Source: a virus. Taken from it: a stretch of DNA of 64,000 nt. The stretch is taken from IMG/VR virus record IMGVR_UViG_3300042562_000747, positions 1 through 64,000 of that record, one strand, 5' to 3'. Shown in pieces: positions 26,138 through 34,600 of this stretch. Position 1 is the first letter of the stretch, and every line of letters starts with the position of its first letter. The notes under the pieces are model-generated. The model saw only the letters and a program-made list of their open reading frames with translations. It was not told where the DNA came from and made no database searches. The position numbers and the translations under genes were made by a program.

Positions 26138-27615
26138 AAAATTATTTTTAACCATTCGGTTTGTTTATCAAATGTTTCTTGTTTAATTAATTTAAATTTT
26201 AAATTATTTAATCCTATCTTAGTAGTAGAAAACTTTTCAGTTAATATATCATTAAAAAATATTAATCCATTTTCAATAATATCAGGATCAAATGATTTAA
26301 ATCGATTAACAATATCGGTATCATTCTCATGTGGTAATGATTGAAAGTTTGCTTCAATTCTTTTTGGTAATTTTATTTTAGAAGTTTTTATTATTTCATC
26401 GTTTAAAAGATATTCTGAATAATTACTACCATGTGTGTTATACAATGTAGAATGATTGTGATGCTTACTACCATCCATTACAAAGTTTTTATAAAAATTA
26501 TTAAACTGATATTTTAACGTTGGTTCAAATTGTGTTTGTAACTTTCTATTATTAATCAATCCATTTAAATATAAATTTTTGATTTCCGAATCACTTAGTG
26601 TATAATCAAACATATAAAGATTAGCCAATTTACCTCTAAACATATTTTTACCATGTGAACCACATCCAATATAAATTTTATCTTTTGTATAATCCCACAA
26701 TGGTAATTCAAATTGTGTTAGTGTATCTACTTTTTTATTTTCTTCAAACGTATCTACAATCAATCTTAATTTATTTGAATCAAAATCAACATTACATACA
26801 ATATGATGCCATTGATTTGGTTTTAATTTTCTATAATTAAAATAATATTTATTATCTTTTCCCCAAAAATTAAATCGTAATGTGTTGTCTGGTTGAATTG
26901 AAATACCACTATTGAATCCAGGAAATGAAACTACATATTGTTCCTCTTTAACAAAATCATCAAAGTTAATCCAAGCTGATATTGTAAATGAATCGGTTGT
27001 AATTCCTTTTAAGAATTTATTTGGTAATACTTCCATTTGAGTTTCACCATCAAATTTTAAATACGATACTTTTTCTTTTTTAATTGAATCTGTAATTCTT
27101 AGTCTATCTATTTCATATTCAGTATCTACTCTTGGGTAAATGTATTCTGAATCTAATTTAACACCGGCTTTTTCCATTCTAAATAATAAATCTAAATCAG
27201 CATATCCCCATCCATAATATTCATTTGAATATCCATTTACTAAAATAAAATCTTCTTTTGGAATTATTAATACACCACCTAAATATTGTAAATAAGGTAA
27301 CGTATTTTCATGTACTTGCACTCGCGTTGCTAAATGTGTTGGATATTGTTTATAAGAATAATCGGCCTTATCGGATGATGGTAACATATCAACATCGTGA
27401 AAACAAAAATAATCATATTCATCTTTTAGTAAATGAAATGCCGAATTACATAACTTACCATAATTAAAGGGTTTATCATCCGATTGTTCAATTACAAATA
27501 TTTTATAATCAATATTTTTATCTTTTAAAAACGATTGTATATGTGGCAAGAAAATATCGAGATGTTCTCTCCTATCTCTATATGGTACTACAATTGCTAA
27601 TTTATGATTACTCAT
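26134..27615 (-). CDS. GT7-like transferase with LamG insertion, divergent acidic motif (3 of 3)
   Basis: I place the start at the ATG at 27615 (MSNHKLAIVVPYRDRREHL); a longer reading would need TTG at 27630. GT7 motifs: VPYRDRREHL, FNYGKLCNSA (50-59), FHDVDMLP (Asp74/Asp76), YLGGVL, NGYSNEYYGWGYADLD (127-142). In the last, the usual WGxEDDD has become WGYADLD, losing the conserved Glu and one Asp. The LamG insertion lies at about 185-405 (YLKFDGETQMEVLP, MFRGKLANLYMFD). The GT7 end has RIEANFQSLPH (His429) and IGLNNLKFKL. It may have altered donor or acceptor use, or reduced activity. Confidence 0.85.
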   Translation of the reverse strand: MSNHKLAIVVPYRDRREHLDIFLPHIQSFLKDKNIDYKIFVIEQSDDKPFNYGKLCNSAFHLLKDEYDYFCFHDVDMLPSSDKADYSYKQYPTHLATRVQVHENTLPYLQYLGGVLIIPKEDFILVNGYSNEYYGWGYADLDLLFRMEKAGVKLDSEYIYPRVDTEYEIDRLRITDSIKKEKVSYLKFDGETQMEVLPNKFLKGITTDSFTISAWINFDDFVKEEQYVVSFPGFNSGISIQPDNTLRFNFWGKDNKYYFNYRKLKPNQWHHIVCNVDFDSNKLRLIVDTFEENKKVDTLTQFELPLWDYTKDKIYIGCGSHGKNMFRGKLANLYMFDYTLSDSEIKNLYLNGLINNRKLQTQFEPTLKYQFNNFYKNFVMDGSKHHNHSTLYNTHGSNYSEYLLNDEIIKTSKIKLPKRIEANFQSLPHENDTDIVNRFKSFDPDIIENGLIFFNDILTEKFSTTKIGLNNLKFKLIKQETFDKQTEWLKIIL

Positions 27616-27650
27616 ATCTAAATGTAACAAATTTTATTTATAAAACCAAA

Positions 27651-28490
27651 TTAAACTGACTGAATTATTTTGAAGATTATCCGCCATAAACTATAACCCA
27701 ATACACCCGCATCTTCAATCATAAATCTCTCATCATAAATATCAATTTTAAAATTATTTGATTTTAATGCATCATACATTATTTGATATTCTTTTGAATA
27801 GGCGTAATCTTTTTTGATATCTGCCACTGCTTTAATTCGTTCTACACAAGTTGAATCCCATTTAAAATGATGAACTTGTACATTGTATTCATTTGTTGGT
27901 GCTATTAATGGATGATTCCAACCTTGCCATTTCCAAGTTGTTTGTCCATCTATTATTGCATAGTGTTGACCTGGTGTAATTTCTACCCATCCTTTCATTA
28001 TACACATTTTATTTGGACATGCATTACTCAATGGATAACGAAAGCATCCTGCTAATGGAAATTGTTCAAATATATTTATATCTTCTTTTAATTCTGGAAA
28101 TTCACCATCCCTACCAATTCTGTCAACAAATCCACCTCTAACCATTACCCATCCATTCGATTCACATTCATCTATAATTGTATTTAAATCTTTTGAATAT
28201 ACATGAAACTCGTCATCATCTGATACTATCCACCAATCATCAGGATACATCATTTTTATTTCATTATACAATTTAGTTACATATTCCCAATTGAATTTTT
28301 CTTTATAAACTCTCTTTACTATTTTTGCCGTTGGAAATTGTGAAACAATATCATTTACTGCTTCGTATAAACTTTTTCCTTCCCATTCATATACCACCAC
28401 ATACATTTCATCTACTAAATCTTTATAGTGATTTAGCATATGTTTTAATGTTGATGTTCTACTACCTGTAACTGTAACTAATCTTTTCAT
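27651..28490 (-). CDS. Putative GT-A fold glycosyltransferase
   Basis: This 279-aa protein begins RLVTVTGSRTSTLKHMLNHY, as in GT2/GT92-type enzymes that start with a substrate-scanning beta-alpha unit. A metal-binding acidic motif WWIVSDDDEFHVY lies at about residues 86-98. GGFVDRIG, HHFKWDSTCVERI and a Trp-rich GQTTWKWQGWNHP follow, resembling GT2-like and DUF4422/GT92-type phage proteins. The end is hydrophobic (GYSLWRIIFKIIQSV), possibly membrane-associating. Its ATG overlaps the stop of the methyltransferase gene. Transferase function likely; specificity unknown. Confidence 0.7.
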   Translation of the reverse strand: MKRLVTVTGSRTSTLKHMLNHYKDLVDEMYVVVYEWEGKSLYEAVNDIVSQFPTAKIVKRVYKEKFNWEYVTKLYNEIKMMYPDDWWIVSDDDEFHVYSKDLNTIIDECESNGWVMVRGGFVDRIGRDGEFPELKEDINIFEQFPLAGCFRYPLSNACPNKMCIMKGWVEITPGQHYAIIDGQTTWKWQGWNHPLIAPTNEYNVQVHHFKWDSTCVERIKAVADIKKDYAYSKEYQIMYDALKSNNFKIDIYDERFMIEDAGVLGYSLWRIIFKIIQSV

Positions 28491-29245
28491 TATTTTTTTC
28501 TTACTAATGTTAATCCTGTTGATGCCGGTTTGTTTTTTTGAATACCAAAGTTAAATAAATCAAACACTTGCCATTTATCTGTATCTATTTCTTTTGCCAA
28601 TTGTATAGGTCCTTTCCAATCATCAAAATCACCCCTATCTTTAACCTCATTTGTCACTATGTATTTATCTGCATAATTAGGGTCAGTATCGTGAATTGAT
28701 ATAATACCATTTTCACTCATTAACTGAGAATATAAGTCAAAATCTTCTTTTACATTTTCATAACTATGTCCTGCATCAATATGCAAATAATCAATCTTAA
28801 TATCATTTAATATAAAGAAATTATGAAACGCATTTGCAGTTGTATCGTTTATAATTCTTGGTGAAAACAATCTTCTAAAAAATGATTCTTCTTTTAACCA
28901 ATTCACATTACCACCAATACCATTTGCTGCATCTACAATATATGTAGTACCAATATCACCCCAACTTTTATCATTATTACCTTCAAATATATTTTGAGAA
29001 TGCAAATCCATTTTAGCCTGCGTCATAATTCTAGGTATAAATCCGCCACCACTACCTAAACATACACATACTTTTGCTCTCATATATTGAATCAACGAAT
29101 AAATAATTAATCCATCACCCAAATGGTCATCCGTTGCACCATGTGACCAACGATATGGAACATTAATTAAAACCTGGTCTCCATACTCATCTATTTCTTG
29201 ATTATTAGAAATAAATTCTTTTATGTAATCTTTATTTGTTATCAT
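28490..29245 (-). CDS. Class I SAM-dependent methyltransferase (Methyltransf_24-like)
   Basis: This 251-aa protein has the SAM-binding glycine loop VCVCLGSGGGFIPRIM (about residues 55-70), YLHIDAGHSYENVKEDFDLY (motif with the cofactor Asp and metal-coordinating Asp/His region), and GIISIHDTDPNYAD. This order matches Methyltransf_24/cephalosporin-hydroxylase (CmcI)-type enzymes, which often methylate sugar or polyketide hydroxyls. In this cassette O-methylation of a sugar is the likely role. The 5' end overlaps the next gene by 14 bases. Confidence 0.8.
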   Translation of the reverse strand: MITNKDYIKEFISNNQEIDEYGDQVLINVPYRWSHGATDDHLGDGLIIYSLIQYMRAKVCVCLGSGGGFIPRIMTQAKMDLHSQNIFEGNNDKSWGDIGTTYIVDAANGIGGNVNWLKEESFFRRLFSPRIINDTTANAFHNFFILNDIKIDYLHIDAGHSYENVKEDFDLYSQLMSENGIISIHDTDPNYADKYIVTNEVKDRGDFDDWKGPIQLAKEIDTDKWQVFDLFNFGIQKNKPASTGLTLVRKK

Positions 29246-30020
29246 TTAATAATTTATTTTTATGATATAACTGAACATTTTTTAATGTATCTTCGTTTAT
29301 TTTATAAAATGTGTTTGGCATTAATATTGGTTTTATTTTATCAATATACCAATGATAATATACAATTGAATTAAAATGTAAATCGTATTTTGAAATATAA
29401 GCTGAGTATAAATTATCTGAATCTTTGTTTAGATAGTTTTCTAACATTCCATCTAATTTAGAATCATTATTAGTTAAAAAATATTCTTTTATTTTATTTA
29501 CTTCTAATTCAAAATTTATTTCCTTTAACCCATAGTGTTTGAATATATCCTGTTGAAAAAAGAAATTAAATGAAATATTTTTTTGTTTTATAAAATTTGC
29601 TAACTCATTTATATCATTTAATGTTTTTTTAATATATTCAAATTTGTTTAAAATTGGTTTATTTAAATCAAAATAATCATCTTGTAATTCTTTTGTTATC
29701 ATTTTAGTTTTATCCATTGATAACATATTTCTAAAAAAATAAGTAAATTGAATTCCACAATATATTAAATCTGCATCTATTCCTTTTTGTAATAATTCTT
29801 CAATTTTAGTTTTTATTCTGTCTATTATATAATGATTTCCGGCCGAAGGTCTTCCTAAATAATAAAATTTATATTCTATATTATTTTCTCGATATTCATC
29901 TTCTAAAAAATGAAACCAATTACCATTATCCATATTAATAATTTGTTCTGGTGTTTTGGTTTTTTTTAATTCATTTGTATAATAACTAAATGAATCCCCC
30001 GCTACTATTATATGTTTCAT
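29232..30020 (-). CDS. SGNH-like hydrolase (paralogue 3 of 3, divergent)
   Basis: This 262-aa protein opens with block I, IIVAGDSFSYYTNEL (GDS with Ser as nucleophile, about residues 4-18), and has YYLGRPSAGNHYIIDRI, a possible Gly/Asn block. A clear DxxH block V is not seen near the C terminus; HFNSIVYYHWYIDKI and LYHKN are the only His-bearing candidates. It is much more diverged than the pair at 7532-8434 and 8933-9826. The start overlaps the upstream GT-B gene (ATGA). Function inferred from fold only. Confidence 0.6.
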   Translation of the reverse strand: MKHIIVAGDSFSYYTNELKKTKTPEQIINMDNGNWFHFLEDEYRENNIEYKFYYLGRPSAGNHYIIDRIKTKIEELLQKGIDADLIYCGIQFTYFFRNMLSMDKTKMITKELQDDYFDLNKPILNKFEYIKKTLNDINELANFIKQKNISFNFFFQQDIFKHYGLKEINFELEVNKIKEYFLTNNDSKLDGMLENYLNKDSDNLYSAYISKYDLHFNSIVYYHWYIDKIKPILMPNTFYKINEDTLKNVQLYHKNKLLNDNK

Positions 30021-31030
30021 TTATTTAAAATATTTGTAATTTCATATATCCATTCCTCTTTACTACTATATTGTTGTAATGCTTCTTTTAATTTAAAAAA
30101 GTTATATTGTCTTTCTAATTCAAAATCATTACACATTATTTCATACATCTTATTAAATTCCTCTTTTGTATTTGCTCTATATTTGTAATCTATTTTAGGT
30201 AACCAAAACTTATTTAGAATTGGAAGCTTACCATAATCAATTGCGTTAAATATAGAATAACCAAATGGTTCGTTTACATAACATCCGTGAAATACCGTAA
30301 AGTCTAAGTTAAAGAAATTTCTGTGGTTTTCCAAATTATATGGGTAGAATCTTACTTTTTTTAAATCTAAGTTTAATCCTTCTTTTAAATTTTCATATCC
30401 CATCCAATCGGTAATAGCATATCCTTTATGTTTATCTAAGAAATGAAAACACTTTCTTGTCTCACTTCTTGCCGCATATCCTATCTTATCCGTATTCCAT
30501 CTATATTCTATATTATGATTAAACTCATAGTAATTTGATATCTGAATTGTTTTTTCTTTAAAATCTGTTTGTACTAATCCATTATTACAACCAATCCAAA
30601 CTATTTGTTTACATTTTTCTAATACATCCTGTTCCCATTGTAAATCCATTGTAGTAGGTAAATAAACTCTATCTAATCCTAAATCTATATTGGTGTTTAT
30701 AATTTCTTTTATATAAGCGTGACAAAATATTGTATGGAATTTATGTTTGTATTCCCACAATTCATCTCTACGATAATAGTTGTTGTGTAAAAAATGTATT
30801 CTTCTACAATTTCTTAAAAGTGGTGGTATTAATAGTGGTGTTTCTTTTGAAAATACAAATTGACAAGGAATAGATGTGGGGTTAAATCCATTTGGTTTTC
30901 TACCATCAATTAATAATATTATTGGGTATTTTAAATATGGTACAACATTCTCTAAAAAATTATTTACCCATATATCACTACCACCCATCGGAACATTACC
31001 TGCTCCAGTCGTAACTAATAAATCAAACAT
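30017..31030 (-). CDS. GT-B fold glycosyltransferase (GT4-like)
   Basis: This 337-aa protein has an N-terminal loop VTTGAGNVPMGGSDIWVNNF typical of GT4 acceptor domains, a central KIGYAARSETRKCFHFL segment with the basic residues that hold donor phosphates, and NEPFGYSIFNAIDYGKLPIL near the C terminus. The last is the EPFGxxxxEAxxxGxPV motif (EX7E-like, second acidic residue replaced by Asn/Asp). It is the first gene of the cassette after the tail-fibre chaperone-like gene. A T4-late-like CTATAAATA lies just upstream of the start. Confidence 0.78.
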   Translation of the reverse strand: MFDLLVTTGAGNVPMGGSDIWVNNFLENVVPYLKYPIILLIDGRKPNGFNPTSIPCQFVFSKETPLLIPPLLRNCRRIHFLHNNYYRRDELWEYKHKFHTIFCHAYIKEIINTNIDLGLDRVYLPTTMDLQWEQDVLEKCKQIVWIGCNNGLVQTDFKEKTIQISNYYEFNHNIEYRWNTDKIGYAARSETRKCFHFLDKHKGYAITDWMGYENLKEGLNLDLKKVRFYPYNLENHRNFFNLDFTVFHGCYVNEPFGYSIFNAIDYGKLPILNKFWLPKIDYKYRANTKEEFNKMYEIMCNDFELERQYNFFKLKEALQQYSSKEEWIYEITNILNK

Positions 31031-31037
31031 AACTTAT

Positions 31038-31298
31038 TTATTTATAGGGTGTTTCACCTAATATTTCTACATCCCATAATGCTTTCACATCACTTAAATT
31101 AGTAATTGAACCTGAATCAATATTCGTTGCATCTCTTAGTGCTTGTTTTTTTGCACCAATTTCTGCTGCTAATGTTGTATTTCCTACTTCTAATGCTCTC
31201 ATAAATTGTACATCCAAATCTTTAAAAATAATTTCTCTCTTTGTTCTAATTTGGGTTTTATGTACATCTAATGCTCTATTTACATTTATATTTAACAT
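31038..31298 (-). CDS. Tail-fibre assembly chaperone-like protein
   Basis: This 86-aa protein contains FKDLDVQFMRALEVGNTTLAAEIGAKKQALRD, resembling the charged helical region of phage tail assembly proteins that read xxKRxxxFxxLDxxFMRALExGD...KKQxLRD. It begins MLNINVNRALDVHKTQIRTKR and ends GETPYK. It sits directly after the tail-fibre gene and another small gene, the normal place for a fibre-specific chaperone. Assignment rests on these patterns and position. Confidence 0.6.
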   Translation of the reverse strand: MLNINVNRALDVHKTQIRTKREIIFKDLDVQFMRALEVGNTTLAAEIGAKKQALRDATNIDSGSITNLSDVKALWDVEILGETPYK

Positions 31299-31303
31299 AT
31301 TAT

Positions 31304-31591
31304 TTAATTTGTAACCCAGTCAATAAAACCGGAAGCTTTAAGTGATTTTAAAATTTTTTCATTAGTACCATACCCATCTGGATTAGAAAAGTCCGGAGCA
31401 TATGCATCATGAAACATACTATCATATTCTATACTTTCTACTATTAAAAATGGATACGCGTTTGGTGTCACCTCTCTTGCATCCTGTACGGCATCTAATT
31501 TATTATCAGATTTAGTGGTTATAAGACTTGTACATAATTCTGATATTGTGTCTGGATGCGTGTTTGGAAATATTGTTATATATGTTTTCAT
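31304..31591 (-). CDS. Small protein downstream of the tail fibre, unknown function
   Basis: This 95-aa protein begins MKTYITIFPNTHPDTISELC, has a Tyr/Asp-rich middle (YDSMFHDAYAPDFSNPDGYG) and ends SGFIDWVTN. It lies 25 bases after the fibre gene and 5 bases before the chaperone-like gene. No known motif. A minor fibre, tip or assembly factor is possible. Confidence 0.6.
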   Translation of the reverse strand: MKTYITIFPNTHPDTISELCTSLITTKSDNKLDAVQDAREVTPNAYPFLIVESIEYDSMFHDAYAPDFSNPDGYGTNEKILKSLKASGFIDWVTN

Positions 31592-31616
31592 TGTATTTTA
31601 ATTTAAATTACTATTA

Positions 31617-34600
31617 TTATTGAATTATCATTATTGATACAAACCTATTATCCGGTGTTTCGACACCTAAATCCATAGTAAATCCTGTGTGGAATATATT
31701 ACTTATACCTGCCTGTTGAAATTGTGTGGGGCCGTCATTGGTTCTATTTCCTATAAATACACTATATGTACCACCACCGGAGTATGCACCATATGAATCC
31801 ATAATTGCTTCTGCAAATGTTACTTGAAATTTACCATAACTAATTCTAGTTATACTTTCAATATTATATGCGTAAGGCCACCAAGAATCTTCGTATACAC
31901 TAAATCCGGTATTAGTATTTGGTTGAAACCATCCATATGCTCTAGTTAAATTAAATGACCGTGCATATCCACCAAAGAAAAATGAAGTAATAAAATTACC
32001 ACCAGCTGCTCTATTTGCAAATGAATATTGTGCACTTCGGATATATTGTTTTTGTTTACCACTATGCCAATCATTTTTATCAGTTGCATTTAATACAACC
32101 AAAGTACCACCCATTATACCGGTAACTTCCGTATTTCCCTGGTCACCCAAATATTGTGGTGGAGAAGCACCATACAATGCAGGGTCATTATACATATACC
32201 AACCTGATGGCCTGATTTGTAAGTATCTATTTGTATCTTGTACAACCTGAAATCCTTGTTGGTTTATATTTGTTTTAGGCACATTGGAAATATATTGCAC
32301 ATTTGTTGCCGGCCAATATGCGTTAATTGTCAAATTTGCACCATAAGGAATATTATAAACTATATATTGTATTGTAAATCTAACAGCAACACCTGCGGTT
32401 AATAATTGGTTAGAGAAATATGCACCTGTTCCATCTCTGTCATATTGATTACCATATGTTCCAGGTGCAAAATACGGACGACCTGCAGGTGGAGTTGCAT
32501 TAACATCTGCACCTTCTACCGGGCCTTCGATATATTCTCTACCTTCATCGTTTATTAAAGAATTACCCGCCATATCATATATGTATGCTCTTAATCCTTG
32601 ATAACCACCACCAGTTCCACTACTTCCCAACCCAACATGCTTTGGAAACCAAGTTGTAAATTCATAGAATCCTGTAATAGTTGGTGTAAATACAACTTGT
32701 TGTGACCATTGTAATGAATATGTATTAGTTCCCGCATTGTACGTTACTGCAGTATTACCACCAGATGCTGCACCATTATTATAGTAACTTGTTTGTGCAG
32801 CTTGTGCCGGTACTACAATGTTTCCACTATCACTACCCGCTGAAGGACTTGGTAATGTTGCACTTGAATCTATTGTTACTTTATTTTGACCGGCTGAATC
32901 TTTTAATTCAATAAATCCAGTACTATATAAATAAGTTTGTGAATTTGATGAACGTAAATATCCATTACCAATTTCCCATCCTCCAATATTTCCAGATATA
33001 GTTGTTATATTTCCATTTACGGTTAGGGTATTATTTGCTGCATTAAAATTTAATTTGTTACTTAATGAAAAATAACCACCATCATTTATATAGAATCCAG
33101 TATCTGCATTATACCAATTTCCTGCTCCTGAATATATTGCTTTGTTTAATCCACTAATTGTTAATGCACTAGTACCACCAACCTTTACTGTATTTGAAAA
33201 ATACCCATCGGCTCCTGCTATAATAGGAGATACGATACTTTGTCCTGAAATTAATGTTCCCCCGCTATAAGAACCATTTGCTATATTATCTGCAATTGTT
33301 TTTGCATTTGTGTATGCTGTATTTGCTGATAAATATGCTGAATGCGAAGCGTTACTATATGCTCCTGCTGCCATTATAAATGCACTTGATGATGCATTTG
33401 TGTATGCACCACCTGCTATTGTAAATGCGGAGGCGGATGCATTTGTGTATGCACCACCTGCCATTGTAAATGCGGAGGCGGATGCATTTGATTGTGCTGT
33501 ATTTGCAGAATTAGTTGCCATTGTAAAAGCAGAGGCAGATGTTGCTGCATCACCACCGGTAACGTTAATAATACCATTTATAGTTAATACACCATTTGCC
33601 CAAGTTAAAGCATTGGTTCCAGGTCCACTTAAATAAAAGTTACCATTGTTAGCCATATAGGTTTTCCAATCAGTTCCATTGTAATATCCTAAATAAGATG
33701 AGCCTAAATATAACCCCGATGTACTACCTACCAAAACAACAGGTGGTCTATTTATTAAACCAGTTGTAGAGGTAAATATATTTGGTGCTAAAGAATTACT
33801 AACATTATTTGCTGCATTTGAACCCGAAGTTACTGCGTTTGCAGCTGCCGTTGCAACACTACTTGTTGTTGCAGCATTTCCACCTTGAATATTAATTACA
33901 CCTTGAACTTGTAATGTTCCTAATGAACTATTCCAAGCTAAAAAATTATTGTTTGAACCAGTAAGATAGAAATCACCCTGATTATCCATATATGTTTTCC
34001 AACTACTTCCACTATAAAATCCTAAATAAGTTGAACCTAAATATAATCCATTTATTGTGGATGATGTTGTTGGTGTTTTATTTAATTTACCATTTTCATC
34101 TGTAAAAATAAATTTCTCTAAATATGCGGATGCTGAATAAACTGTAAAAGATGAATTAGATACTGAACTACTAATATTTGATAAGGATGCACTTAATGAT
34201 GAGGATAAAGTTGATAATGATGTACTTACTGATGAACTTAAATTAACTACACTTCCACTTACTACATTGATAGAACTACTCAATGAACCACTTACTAAAT
34301 TTATAGATGTGCTCACCGAACCACTTAATGTAGATACCGATGCACTTGTAAATAATGATGCCGTAAATGTTGATTGAGAAATACTACTACTTAAAGATGC
34401 ACTTGTTGCGGCAATACTGCTACTTACACTTTGTGATGTTGATGAAATACTACTACTAACTGATTGTGATAATGCAGTTAATGCCGCGTTTGATGATGAT
34501 GCTGAACCACTAATCAACGCCTGTGTTAAACTATTGCCCCCATTAAATGTTGCACTTTGTGTTACTGCAACTGGAACATAATTATTGTTTATATCATAAA

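Noticed and set aside
31033-31041. T4-late-like CTATAAATA before the GT-B gene
   Set aside because: A single exact match in AT-rich DNA, overlapping the end of the upstream gene; unlike the ATATTTATA set it does not recur in this orientation, so I did not list it as a promoter.
33346-33525. Regular repeats that might be read as a CRISPR array
   Set aside because: The 45-bp units are contiguous with no unique spacers and stay in frame within the fibre gene.
33310-33636. Plus-strand frame with AYAPPAIVNAEADAF repeats
   Set aside because: It is the reverse reading of the 45-bp fibre repeats; the minus-strand frame is the real gene.
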